Shown here: in pieces, positions 38,786-47,820 of the stretch
Layout: each line of letters starts with the position of its first letter
How positions within the stretch are numbered: position 1 is the first letter of the stretch
Assembly: GCF_914768045.1 (NCBI RefSeq)
Contig: NZ_CAJZCD010000002.1
Location: 1-64,000, forward strand
Direction: 5' to 3'
DNA: 64,000 bases
DNA from: Snodgrassella communis
GTDB lineage: Bacteria; Pseudomonadota; Gammaproteobacteria; Burkholderiales; Neisseriaceae
Program-made: the position numbers and the translations under genes
Notes under the pieces: model-generated
Databases searched by the model: none
What the model was told of the DNA's origin: nothing
What the model saw: the letters and a program-made list of their open reading frames with translations, nothing else

Positions 38786-39195
38786 ATACCACTCCTTTTT
38801 TACAATATCTACCGTGAAGCTACGGTAGACTTATTATTGATTGTAATTTTAAATAATACAAGAACTTAACCTTAATTTAACTTGCTGAGATTAAATTAAC
38901 AGCTACAAGAGTTTAAAGTAAACTACGGCATCTTTAGATACGGCTAATTAATAGCAGAATATATTGATTCAGCTAGTCATTAATCAACAAATAAACTCAT
39001 TGTTGGCAACAAACAGCAAAATAATCATTTATAAATAACTGATAGAAATGATTTAATCATAGTTGCTGATTCTCAGCATCCAAAATACCATAATAAACAA
39101 TAAAGAAGTTTTTAATCGCCCATGTAGCTTGTATCAGGTATCCGGGCGATTTTCGGTTACAATAATCGCTTGCCAAGAAAAAAGTAAGGACAAAT
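38786..39195. other. Intergenic region between divergent YjzC-like and GAF genes
   Basis: Holds both promoters. A hairpin AATCGCCC / GGGCGATT (39114-39121 with 39144-39151, 22-base loop) and a possible -10 TACAAT (39158-39163) lie shortly before the GAF gene. I see no FMN riboswitch signature in front of this ribA unit. Confidence 0.45.
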
Positions 39196-39900
39196 ATGAT
39201 ATGCGCTCAGGTGCGTGATTACCTGCAAACGCAAGGATTAAAAGTACCGGCAGAAGAAGTACAGATGGCCATATTGGCGATACAATCTGTATTAGAGCTG
39301 GCTCAGGCAGAAATCGATATGTCTGTATTGTGGTATGAAGAAAACGGATTCAGACTGGCACAAAAATTTGGCTTGGATCAGGCAGCATTGCGTCAGATAC
39401 AGCCAGTTGATCTGTTTACCGCCAATAATAACAGCGCTTATACCTTGCGCCAGATGTATCTTGCTTTCGACTCAATAGCAAGCCGGCATCATAACGATAC
39501 CTTTGCTGTATATTTATACGAAACAGATGACAAAGCAGGGCAGTTATATCGATTATTGGCTCAGGGCAGTAAATTGCCGGCCAGAATTGAATGCGGGCAG
39601 CAACAGGTGCAACAGTATCTATTTGCCCGAACAGCGACAACCGGCTGGCTGAATCAAGTAAATGACGTTCAGCAATGGCTTGCAGATGGCAACCTGAGCG
39701 GTGAACAGACCGGTGCCTCCCAGCTAGCAGCGCCCATAACCGGAGAGCAGGGGCAGATACTCGGCGTATTGCACACCACCCATCAGCATAATAATGCCAT
39801 TACCGACGCCGAATTAATCGACTGGACAGCACTGGCCATAGCGATCACACCATTACTGCAAAATCTGCATAACGCCAGTACAGCACTTATCAAGGGATAA
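39196..39900 (+). CDS. GAF-like domain protein upstream of ribA
   Basis: A 234-residue soluble protein. The alternation of strands and helices (an N-terminal helical part, then SVLWYEENGFRLAQKFGLD, and SQLAAPITGEQGQILGVLHTTH near residue 180) is GAF-like, a domain that often binds small ligands. No catalytic motif or output domain is visible. It ends 5 bases before ribA, so it may sense a flavin-related or redox signal for that unit, which is inference. It starts at an ATG preceded by AAGGA. Confidence 0.55.
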   Translation: MICAQVRDYLQTQGLKVPAEEVQMAILAIQSVLELAQAEIDMSVLWYEENGFRLAQKFGLDQAALRQIQPVDLFTANNNSAYTLRQMYLAFDSIASRHHNDTFAVYLYETDDKAGQLYRLLAQGSKLPARIECGQQQVQQYLFARTATTGWLNQVNDVQQWLADGNLSGEQTGASQLAAPITGEQGQILGVLHTTHQHNNAITDAELIDWTALAIAITPLLQNLHNASTALIKG

Positions 39901-39905
39901 ATATC

Positions 39906-40529
39906 ATGACAACAACACATCAAAACCAGATTAAAGATCATAGCCCAGTACGCTTTATTGCCTCCTGCCGTTTACCAACACAGTGGGGTGAATTTACCAT
40001 GTACGGGTTTGAAGACATACGCAACCGGCAGGAGCACGTAGCACTCACCGTAGGCGACATTGCCAGTGGCGAAGCAGTACTGGGACGAATTCATTCGGAA
40101 TGTCTTACCGGCGATGCCTTATTTTCCAAGCGTTGCGATTGTGGCCCGCAGCTTGAAGCTGCCATGAAAGCCGTGCAGCAGGCAGGATGCGGCGTAATCG
40201 TTTACTTACGTCAGGAAGGGCGTGGCATTGGTTTATTAAACAAAATCAGAGCCTACAAACTACAGGATGAAGGTCTGGATACAGTAGATGCTAATCTGGC
40301 CTTAGGGCTACCCGTAGACGCCCGCGATTTTTCTCTGGCTAAAGATATACTTGATTATCTCGGTATACACTCAGTACAGCTAATGACCAACAACCCGCAA
40401 AAAGTGGCCACACTCCAGGCGCATGGTATCAACGTAGTTAATCGCATACCCCTGCATGTTGGACAGAATCCTGAAAATCAGCATTACTTGCATACCAAAA
40501 TTGAAAAATTAAAACACTTTACCGACTAA
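39906..40529 (+). CDS. ribA: GTP cyclohydrolase II
   Basis: RibA opens GTP to 2,5-diamino-6-ribosylamino-pyrimidinone phosphate, the first step of riboflavin synthesis. Zinc ligands Cys66, Cys77 and Cys79 lie in ECLTGDALFSKRCDCG; LRQEGRGIGLLNKIRAYKLQ binds GTP and holds the catalytic Arg/Asp region; VDANLALGLPVDARDF follows. At 207 residues it is a stand-alone RibA, not fused to RibB. It is coupled closely to the GAF-like gene. Confidence 0.96.
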   Translation: MTTTHQNQIKDHSPVRFIASCRLPTQWGEFTMYGFEDIRNRQEHVALTVGDIASGEAVLGRIHSECLTGDALFSKRCDCGPQLEAAMKAVQQAGCGVIVYLRQEGRGIGLLNKIRAYKLQDEGLDTVDANLALGLPVDARDFSLAKDILDYLGIHSVQLMTNNPQKVATLQAHGINVVNRIPLHVGQNPENQHYLHTKIEKLKHFTD

Positions 40530-40737
40530 ATTACCTATCCAGTCTGCTCGCATTTCACAGTAACTACTTGCAGACTGCATTGAATACCACATTCATCATC
40601 TTTTCACCAATGCTGTATTTTTAATTTACAGTCCCCTCAACTGAGTAGTTACAGAGAATTAATCAATTACAGAATAATTTTATACACTTAACACAGTACA
40701 GCAGAGTGAAATAGAAGAGTGTTCACCTGAGTATTAA

Positions 40738-40798
40738 AATTGAAGCAGCCGGTTCAAACTGTAAATTAAATTCAGAAAGAACCGGCTGCTTCAATTTT
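40738..40798 (-). terminator. Strong bidirectional terminator after pilC
   Basis: A perfect 18-bp stem (40738-40755 with 40779-40796, core AGCAGCCGGTTC) with a 23-base loop. It is flanked by A-runs on the left and T-runs on the right, so both strands end in U. It lies 27 bases after the pilC stop, and 210 after ribA. Confidence 0.85.
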
Positions 40799-40824
40799 TA
40801 AATAGAAATCAAGTGCCACCTGAT

Positions 40825-43800
40825 TTACATATAATTAGTTTTAATTTCCCTCCATGACAGGCGTTTAAAGGAAATGGGACACATATTAACCCCTTCAAAA
40901 TCAATGCTGTTACCCTGATTATCGAATCCTCCGATTAGTGAACGGAAGCAACTAGTAGGTTGTTTACGGTCACCACCACCGGGTATAAGCGGGCTGCGTA
41001 AGCCTGATTGAGAAGTAATCTTTTGATTCCCCCCGCCAATAAACGAATATGCTATCGTACCTTGTACGCCAACACTGCTTGATAACTCAGGATCATTGCT
41101 AATATGGGGATCATTCCGAGTCAATGCGCTACCAGTCAGCGCATTAAACTGAGTTGTGCGGCTATAGACATTTGTACTTTCATTGACAATCGTTGTATCA
41201 CAAGGATCTTTCGGTTTAGTATCACCGGATACCGAATATGAGCGAGTTACCACGATGCCTGCGTATAAAAGCTGTTGTACAGGTGTTACCACACGCTCAC
41301 CATCATTATTTAATTTAAAATACCATCCCTTATATCTTTGTTGAGAAAACGGCAAATTACTTAATTGACCTTTGCTGCCATTGTATGTCATGACTTGCTC
41401 TAAGAGTGAACTCTTATCAATTAAAGCATTATTGGTTTCATCCGGATCATCATAGATACCATAAATAGCTTGTTCATCATTATTATTCAAATCAGACTGG
41501 TAAATATTACTGCCCGTACCGAATACAATAACCAGTTTTTTATGGTCACTTGAATTATTCTGAGCCGTTTCGTTTTCAACCTCGTATATAGCAGGAGTAG
41601 CAGTTATTGGCGCTCCTGCCGAGAATATTTTAGTGGCAGTCCATTTGGCCGGATCTGGATTGCGCAGATCAAATCTGAATAAATTGCCGCCATAATCGCC
41701 TGCGTAAACCAGATCAGCAACGCCATCGCTGTCCAGATCATAAGCAACTGGGCTGGAGAGGCCGCCCGAACCGCCAGGACCTACCAGTTTGGCAATTTGC
41801 TCACCAGCTTTCATGCCCACTTTCGCATATCCCGCAGTGCCAACATCGATACCTAATGCATCATAAACAAATAAAGCAGATTCAGGAGATTGTTGCACCG
41901 GTTGAGCCATATTGTCAGAATAGTTATAGCCATTATTAATAAAGGCAGCCTCTCTAATATGATCGGTAACGGATGTCCATGAAGCTTTTACATCTTTGTT
42001 CACCCGGATGCGCGAAGCTATTGGTGTGCCTATCGTATAACCAAATTGATTATTAGCACCGGAAGGTGTCTGAAACAAGAATACATCCTTATACCAGTCA
42101 CCGCTACTCATATTGTCGGCTGCTATAGGCGCACCGGAAATCAAATCATTCCCACCAATATTAATAGCGAAAGCACCACGTCCGGCTTGCCCCATATTGG
42201 AAATCATATAGATTACGCTTGGTGCATCTTTTCTTTTTTCAGTTTCATACACCGAGAATCCACCATTCAATAAATAGCGGTGAGGATGATCGGAATCTCT
42301 GCCATACTGATTATTAGTCAGATCTTTATAGTAATGAGCCACCAGATCACTACCATTATTACTCTGGCGCTCAATAGCCATTGGCATATAATTAAACTTC
42401 AGATCATAGGGATGGTCTGCATTATTAGTTGCGCGGAACACATAAACCATACCATCATTTGCAGAGGTAATCATATATTTCTGATAGTTGGTTTTATCAG
42501 TGCCCACGGATACCTTATCGCCGATAGACCGAATCGGATTATCCAGAATGTCGCCAATATTACGACGGCTTTCATCTCTAGTTTTTTCATCTATTTTGTC
42601 GCGCTGGCGATAATCCAGTACAAAATCATTTTTTTTAATTGCACTATCAGCTTTCGAGCGGGCATACCAGCTCAATAATCCTTCCAGCCACTCTGAATTA
42701 TTTTGATAATTATTATTTGGTATCTTAAAATAATTATTATCAAATTTTTTCAATGAACTGGAGTACAGATAAGTATCTTGCCCATCGTTTAGCAATAGCT
42801 GACGATTGCCATAAGTTGGCTGCCTGTCGCATGAGGTTTTACTTGTATCATTCTTGGCATGAATACAGATTTTACTGCTCCAAGGGCCGGTATCTACTAT
42901 TGCCGTAACAACAGAATCAGCAGACGTACCACCTGTTACCGCAACAGTAGGTACGGAAGTTGTCACATCGGTTATTGAAGTTGTTGTTGCTCCTTTGATT
43001 TCCTCAAATATCTCTTGAAATGCGTTAAGAATTTGCTGTTGTGAATTTGCATTAAAAAAGTATTTTGCATCTGGATTGGTTATTGGATCGTAATCCGGTC
43101 TGGGTGAAGCGCCATTGCGCAGATAGCTATGAGCAGTTTTTTGCAGGTTTGTCAGTCCTTTATAGCCAAGACCCACACCTATGGTAAATGTCTGTGCAGT
43201 CTGCGTGAATGTATCAGAGTGCCCCGGGTTGCCCGCTAGCGGATCAGGGCCATCCCATGGCTGACCAGCATCATCGGTAAGTCTTCTATCTTTAAATTTA
43301 TTTGTATTAACATTGTAAGCACCGCCCCAACCATCAGTAAAATCTTTTGTATAGCTATATTTACCAAAACTTTTAGTGGCTAAAGTTTTTGTGTAATACT
43401 CTAATAAATGGGTGTGATCCACTACACCAACATTTGTCGGTCTGTAGTCATCCCCATCAAAATAGCCATCATATCCCCATGTCAGATTTGCTGCATACTT
43501 GGTAGAATCTGTTATTGGAAGGGTGCCTGCATCAAGACCGTCAGTTAGCAGAATCAGGTAGGATTTCTGGCAACGATATTGCAGCTTATTAATCATTGTA
43601 TTTCTCACTACGCCATTCAGGCGAAGTGTGGTAGGGGTGCCGCCAGCAGCTATCAGTCCAGCAATATTATATTTTGTATTCCCATTAATATGATCCATGA
43701 TCCAATCATATCCTTCTTTAGTTGAAGTATCATAGAAATGGTTATAATTTGCATATACCAAATTGTTGGTTTTTCGATCTCGCTCTGAAGTCAACCAGTT

Positions 43801-44358
43801 GTTCATCGGCTGAAGGCTATAATAGAAATCATTTCTGTAATCGTTTACAATCTTTGATAATACGGTTTGAACCATCTTAATTTTTCTTAATGGTGTTATG
43901 CCGTCAGCTTCCGTGTTCGCTTTACAAAAACCGTAATAAACTCGCTTATGCTGTTCTACCGGATGATCAGGATCATCGTAGTCGTCCATTAACCATCCCA
44001 GATCAGGCACGTCTATTCTGTCATTTTCATCACTCCAAGGCGAAGGAACGCCCCAGTTATTACATTTTTTTGTACGTGAATCTAGGCTTTTGCAAGTGTA
44101 AGTATAATATCGACAACTCCAGCCCATAGGATCAATCATACTGCCAGAATCATCAATATAAAAAGTAATGTTTGGCTTGATATTAAAAGCTGTTGTAGTA
44201 GTTGATTTACTTTGCAGATGTAAAGGTATATCAGCAAATATATTGTTTGCGGCCTGTGCCTGAAATATAAATACACCAAAAATACTGGCAATTGCTTTTG
44301 AAAGGATTTTTTTACCAATGCCAGCCTTGGAATTAGCATCCTTGTGATCCATATACAT
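40825..44358 (-). CDS. pilC: PilC/PilY1-type pilus tip protein
   Basis: A 1177-residue protein with a signal sequence (basic start, hydrophobic core ASIFGVFIFQA, cleavage near AQA-AN at residue 37). The N-terminal half is a von Willebrand A-like domain with the metal-site motif DDSGSM at residues 69-74 and a later ILLTDGLD. The C-terminal half is the PilC beta-propeller: DLDSDGVADLVYAGDYGG near residue 875 is the calcium site needed for pilus extension and retraction in PilY1. In Neisseria PilC proteins sit at the tip of type IV pili and promote adhesion and transformation. Only one copy is in the window, and no phase-variable poly-G tract is seen in the signal region. The ATG at 44352 is an alternative start. 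Confidence 0.92.
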   Translation of the reverse strand: MYMDHKDANSKAGIGKKILSKAIASIFGVFIFQAQAANNIFADIPLHLQSKSTTTTAFNIKPNITFYIDDSGSMIDPMGWSCRYYTYTCKSLDSRTKKCNNWGVPSPWSDENDRIDVPDLGWLMDDYDDPDHPVEQHKRVYYGFCKANTEADGITPLRKIKMVQTVLSKIVNDYRNDFYYSLQPMNNWLTSERDRKTNNLVYANYNHFYDTSTKEGYDWIMDHINGNTKYNIAGLIAAGGTPTTLRLNGVVRNTMINKLQYRCQKSYLILLTDGLDAGTLPITDSTKYAANLTWGYDGYFDGDDYRPTNVGVVDHTHLLEYYTKTLATKSFGKYSYTKDFTDGWGGAYNVNTNKFKDRRLTDDAGQPWDGPDPLAGNPGHSDTFTQTAQTFTIGVGLGYKGLTNLQKTAHSYLRNGASPRPDYDPITNPDAKYFFNANSQQQILNAFQEIFEEIKGATTTSITDVTTSVPTVAVTGGTSADSVVTAIVDTGPWSSKICIHAKNDTSKTSCDRQPTYGNRQLLLNDGQDTYLYSSSLKKFDNNYFKIPNNNYQNNSEWLEGLLSWYARSKADSAIKKNDFVLDYRQRDKIDEKTRDESRRNIGDILDNPIRSIGDKVSVGTDKTNYQKYMITSANDGMVYVFRATNNADHPYDLKFNYMPMAIERQSNNGSDLVAHYYKDLTNNQYGRDSDHPHRYLLNGGFSVYETEKRKDAPSVIYMISNMGQAGRGAFAINIGGNDLISGAPIAADNMSSGDWYKDVFLFQTPSGANNQFGYTIGTPIASRIRVNKDVKASWTSVTDHIREAAFINNGYNYSDNMAQPVQQSPESALFVYDALGIDVGTAGYAKVGMKAGEQIAKLVGPGGSGGLSSPVAYDLDSDGVADLVYAGDYGGNLFRFDLRNPDPAKWTATKIFSAGAPITATPAIYEVENETAQNNSSDHKKLVIVFGTGSNIYQSDLNNNDEQAIYGIYDDPDETNNALIDKSSLLEQVMTYNGSKGQLSNLPFSQQRYKGWYFKLNNDGERVVTPVQQLLYAGIVVTRSYSVSGDTKPKDPCDTTIVNESTNVYSRTTQFNALTGSALTRNDPHISNDPELSSSVGVQGTIAYSFIGGGNQKITSQSGLRSPLIPGGGDRKQPTSCFRSLIGGFDNQGNSIDFEGVNMCPISFKRLSWREIKTNYM

Positions 44359-44394
44359 TTACTCTCCACTAAGTGTACAAGCAGTATCAAGCTC

Positions 44395-44416
44395 TATAAG
44401 TTGAATGCAACTTATA
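44395..44416. promoter_or_regulatory. Perfect palindrome upstream of pilC
   Basis: Arms TATAAGTTG / CAACTTATA (9 bp) around a 4-base spacer lie 37-58 bases before the pilC start. The size and position suit a repressor operator or a 5' leader stem; no regulator can be named. Confidence 0.5.
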
Positions 44417-45060
44417 AAGTTAAAATAGATCATATTATTATCTACAAGACATAATTATTCAAATAAAAGGTTAAAATTTTCTTGTAAAATATTATTAATT
44501 CATATGAAGATGTTATAATTGGTTAATTAATTTACATATTTTTATGAATTAAAAATTAAATTGAATAAATTTAAGTTCAAATTTGTTGCATGATAGGTAA
44601 TCTGCTTAAAATAATAATGTATGGGAATGTAGGGTTGGTTACACTTTATCTTAAAATGATAAAAGAATCGTCTGAAACTTATAAAGCGGTTTGGCCGAAA
44701 TTATTTAATAGTTTTTAACGCAATTGTAGTAATTAATGAATCATTGAATGTTTTACATTTGGATTTTCCAATCCTGAGGTATTAACTGATTCTTTGACAT
44801 TATGCTTGTTTATTATTAGAGTAATTTCTAAATTAGATAATATTGTACCTTGTTTACTTAGGTGGTGCCGTGGGGGCTAGGAAAAAATGTATTAGAGTAT
44901 CATGTGTCTTTTGTTTGTAAATTCAAAATTCTATATTTGTGCTTTCTTGTTATGATAACACTTAATTTACTTTATTCTTTAAGGAAAAATTGTTAGTACG
45001 ATTACTGGTATTTACATAATACACCATGACAAGAATTGATAGATTCAGATAAAAAATCTG
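44417..45060. other. AT-rich intergenic region upstream of pilC
   Basis: No coding sequence or RNA gene is recognised in these 644 bases. It is part of the accessory scar that continues to the tRNA cluster. Confidence 0.5.
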
Positions 45061-45231
45061 TTTGATTCATATCGTAAGGTATACTTTGATTTAGATGACA
45101 ATAAAGTTGATATTAAATCACTAAGCGAGATTTATAATTTAGGTATGCATGTCACAACAATCAGTATGAATCTTTCTGAATGCTTTGGATTGATTAGTGG
45201 TGAATATATTCATCAATTAAAGTTCAGTTAA
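45061..45231 (+). pseudogene. Possible AraC-family helix-turn-helix remnant
   Basis: An open stretch of 57 codons without a start ends at a TAA. It reads LSEIYNLGMHVTTISMNL followed by ECFGLISGEYIHQLKF, resembling the second half of an AraC DNA-binding domain (…LsrxFkxxfGxspgeYixxlR). Nothing else of such a gene is left. Another reading is that it belongs to the toxin pseudogene beside it. Confidence 0.3.
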
Positions 45232-45253
45232 AAGCTTATGATTACAAGCTTAA

Positions 45254-45560
45254 ATCGAGGATATACATAATATTCATCGGTATTTGGATATGTCAAAGAT
45301 GCCATATCAAATGGCTGCATCGATAGTGACGATTAACCATGCTGGTGCCAAAGTGAATAGAAAAAATTGCTTGGAAGGAATGATAACGAAATCAGGTTAT
45401 GATTGAGATGAATGGCCAAAGGCGGTATTTAAAGAAGATGGGAAAGGTGCCGCGTTAGGTATTGATTTGGTAATCATAGTGGCGTTGAGTCAAGTATAGG
45501 AAATATTGTGTTAAATTTGCTCGACGGAACCAAGATTAAAATAAAGGTTTATAAATGGAA
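45254..45560 (+). pseudogene. Degraded NucA/NucB-type deoxyribonuclease toxin domain
   Basis: Pieces of a NucA/NucB deoxyribonuclease domain (PF14040 type) are found in order but in different frames: GYVKDAISNG in one frame, then SIVTINHAGAKVNRK and GMITKSGYD in another, a TGA where the family has Arg, DEWPKAVFKEDGKGA, and after a frameshift RVRY, SSIGN and LDGTKIKIKVYK. The family signature is GYDRDEWP, GASVRYI, NRGAGSSIGN, DGTK. Such domains form the C-terminal tips of secreted polymorphic toxins. At least two stops and two frameshifts make this copy dead. The immunity-like gene starts inside its end. Confidence 0.75.
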
Positions 45561-46037
45561 AATGATAAAAACCAAGTAGTAGATTTATTGATATCATATA
45601 ATCAAATTTTAGTTCGAGCAAGATCTTACTCTGAGCAATTATCGCAGTGGGGCAAAGTAAATATTAAGCAAGATGCTGTAATTCATAATAATTATGTTAT
45701 TTTTGATCCTTTATTTGCAGATGCTTTTGGCGCTAATGTTCTTTTAAAATTAACAGACAAGTTTGTCATCGATAAAAAAGCACAACGTTGTATTGTTACA
45801 CCGTTTTATGTTAATAGTAGTAGTCATGTTGAAGTTGCCTCTGCAACTGAGAATTTTAAAATTAACATAAAGTTAGATTCGCCTTTATATTCTCTTTACT
45901 ACGAAATCTGTGAAAGTGATGAGGTTTTTTATAAATTTACTTTTGTACCTACAGAAATCCCCATAGAGGCTCAATATCTTATTGATGATCCTTGGGGAGG
46001 GGAGAAAAATAAAGCTCTTAAACTTGGTTTTTTGTAA
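45555..46037 (+). CDS. Hypothetical 160-residue protein, candidate immunity protein to the NucA/NucB toxin
   Basis: An intact frame of 160 residues with no signal peptide, no membrane segment and no motif I know. It looks like a compact alpha/beta cytoplasmic protein (VIFDPLFADAFGANVLLKL in the middle, DDPWGG near the end). The ATG at 45555 lies within the last codons of the decayed nuclease domain, exactly where an immunity gene stands in polymorphic toxin loci. Retention of an immunity gene after toxin loss is common, since it protects against toxin-bearing kin. The function is inferred from position only. Confidence 0.6.
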   Translation: MENDKNQVVDLLISYNQILVRARSYSEQLSQWGKVNIKQDAVIHNNYVIFDPLFADAFGANVLLKLTDKFVIDKKAQRCIVTPFYVNSSSHVEVASATENFKINIKLDSPLYSLYYEICESDEVFYKFTFVPTEIPIEAQYLIDDPWGGEKNKALKLGFL

Positions 46038-47125
46038 TTAAATCAAATTATAAATTAAAATTATTTGATAAGAATCAGGTTAAAATTTTAAGGAAAGTGA
46101 TTCTGAATGCTATTGATTGTGTTATTTACTATATATTAAATACGCAATAACAAAATAAAAAAAATAATATTATTAATATTGTGAGATGGTAAAAATGAAA
46201 AAAATTGCTGAAGCTGGTGATGGTTTATCGGGTGAGCTTTTTACTTAGATAAAGCTGGATAAAAAAATTTAGTAAATATAAATAAGTATGATTAGTTAAT
46301 GATCACTATGGCTATTAAGAAATGGTACTCAGTCCGCTTGGAGTTAGACCAGCAAGGCTTGGGATACCGATTTTGTTGTGCTATTTAGCTGGATTACCCA
46401 CTTAATACTGTTGATGATATGCAACTGCTTTGCGTGTGCTTAAGTTATCTAACCGACATCCCGCAACGTTTATACGCTATTTATTAGTAAAGTGGCGGTG
46501 ACAATGTCAAAGAGAGGTAACTAGTCTGCTATGACTATACTGAAGTTTATCTATAGGTTTCGGTTACAGTTGGCGACGATTATGTAACGAATAGCTTTGC
46601 TTATGATATTGCCAATTAATTTAATGCACTTTCATTAATATCCGGCAGGATTTTCTTTGTATTATCGCTGGTAATGGCATTTTGGTGACGATAGATACAG
46701 CTTTTAGGCAATTTGATTAACTATTCATTTGGCTGGTGCTCTGTATAGGTACGATTAAGGTATCAGGTTTGCTTGAGGATGCTTTTGGTAATGTAATAGG
46801 GAGAGTGTTTTGTGCTTATGCATGAATTCAGTCAGCAGACTACTGAATATCATCAGAAGTAAATCTGGTTGATGTTATCTATGTTTAAATCTTTTGGGGT
46901 AATTTTGTGCTTTTGATTTATGTCTAAATAGTTTTGTTATGCAAGGCATTTTATTTCGACTTAATAATAATTTTTTGAATCTTTATGAAGAGGAGTTAGG
47001 CTAGCAAGAATAGTTCTTTACGCACATTGAAAGGAATGGCTGAAAATATGAGGCGTTGCGTTTGTATATTTTATATTTTAAAACAGTATATTATAAAATA
47101 ATTGTTTGATGTGATTAAAAATAGC
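46038..47125. other. Decayed accessory region, about 1.1 kb
   Basis: Short coding-like pieces are broken by many stops (for example KIAEAGDGLSGELFT at 46201, MAIKKWYSV at 46308, ALRVLKLSNRHPATFIRYLL at about 46428). None is long enough to identify a family. It looks like an old insertion being lost, next to the tRNA cluster. Confidence 0.45.
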
Positions 47126-47154
47126 TTGCTGTGTTTCTTACTCTATGATTTAAT
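47126..47154 (+). promoter_or_regulatory. Promoter of the tRNA-Val/Asp/Val unit
   Basis: TTGCTG, a 17-base spacer and TTTAAT, followed by the GC-rich discriminator ACGCGCC, typical of stringently controlled stable-RNA promoters. The first tRNA starts 19 bases later. Confidence 0.65.
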
Positions 47155-47172
47155 ACGCGCCTCAACAGTGCA

Positions 47173-47248
47173 GGGTGATTAGCTCAGTTGGTAGAGCGTC
47201 TGCCTTACAAGCAGAATGTCGGCGGTTCGACTCCGTCATCACCCACCA
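47173..47248 (+). tRNA. tRNA-Val(UAC)
   Basis: A 76-base cloverleaf with acceptor GGGTGAT / ATCACCC, D-loop AGCTCAGTTGGTAGAG, anticodon TAC in CTTACAA, T-loop TTCGACT, and encoded CCA. It is identical to the copy at 47386. Confidence 0.98.
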
Positions 47249-47281
47249 GTTTTTGTTGTTTATGCTTAGCATAAAACTTGC

Positions 47282-47358
47282 GCGGTGGTAGCTCAGTTGG
47301 TTAGAGTACCGGCCTGTCACGCCGGGGGTCGCGGGTTCGAGCCCCGTCCGCCGCGCCA
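47282..47358 (+). tRNA. tRNA-Asp(GUC)
   Basis: A 77-base cloverleaf with acceptor GCGGTGG / CCGCCGC, anticodon GTC in CTGTCAC, T-loop TTCGAGC and encoded CCA. It lies between the two tRNA-Val copies, in one transcript. Confidence 0.97.
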
Positions 47359-47385
47359 ATTTATGGTTTCGCTGTTTTCTTTTAT

Positions 47386-47461
47386 GGGTGATTAGCTCAG
47401 TTGGTAGAGCGTCTGCCTTACAAGCAGAATGTCGGCGGTTCGACTCCGTCATCACCCACCA
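47386..47461 (+). tRNA. tRNA-Val(UAC), second copy
   Basis: It has the same 76-base sequence as the gene at 47173, with CCA encoded. A Val-Asp-Val order is known from other Neisseriaceae and beta-proteobacteria. Confidence 0.98.
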
Positions 47462-47636
47462 AATCTTTCATACTATCTCATTCTTAATTTCAGTTTAAAT
47501 TTCCAAATTTCTATTAGGTTTTTGAACTATTGTTATTTTGTTATTGCTGTGTTTGTACAAATAAGTGCTTAAACATTGCTATGAATCTCTGAATAAGCTG
47601 ATATGCATCTGTTTGTATATAATTGATATTTTTTGC

Positions 47637-47665
47637 TTGGCATAAATTATAAATTATTTTATAAT
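47637..47665 (+). promoter_or_regulatory. Promoter of tRNA-Leu
   Basis: TTGGCA, a 17-base spacer and a perfect TATAAT end 29 bases before the tRNA-Leu 5' end. Confidence 0.75.
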
Positions 47666-47694
47666 TCTATGCTCAGTCAGTTTTGATTGTTTGT

Positions 47695-47779
47695 GCGGAT
47701 ATGGCGAAATTGGTAGACGCACCAGATTTAGGTTCTGGCGCCGAAAGGTGTAAGAGTTCGAGTCTCTTTATCCGCACCA
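47695..47779 (+). tRNA. tRNA-Leu(UAG)
   Basis: An 85-base tRNA with a long variable arm (GGCGCCGAAAGGTGT), acceptor GCGGATA / TATCCGC (written TTATCCGC at the 3' side), anticodon TAG in TTTAGGT and encoded CCA. Class II shape with the TGGCGAAATTGGTAGACGCA D-arm is typical of Leu. Confidence 0.97.
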
Positions 47780-47787
47780 CAGATTTT

Positions 47788-47820
47788 AAAAGATATCTTA
47801 GAAATTAAGATATCTTTTTT
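47788..47820 (+). terminator. Rho-independent terminator after tRNA-Leu
   Basis: A perfect 13-bp stem (AAAAGATATCTTA / TAAGATATCTTTT) with a 5-base loop and T-run begins 9 bases after the tRNA. Confidence 0.88.

Noticed and set aside
39114-39163. Hairpin before the GAF-ribA unit as an FMN riboswitch.
   Set aside because: The conserved RFN elements are not present and the space is too short; only a simple 8-bp stem can be supported.
47162-47455. A 97-codon minus-strand frame across the tRNA cluster.
   Set aside because: It is the antisense of the Val-Asp-Val tRNA genes; the repeated peptide in it simply mirrors the two identical tRNA-Val copies. This is a well-known false gene.
47173-47461. 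Duplicated tRNA-Val genes as an attachment-site duplication left by an integrated element.
   Set aside because: Both copies are full, identical and in one transcript around tRNA-Asp, with no integrase nearby; a normal tRNA array explains them.
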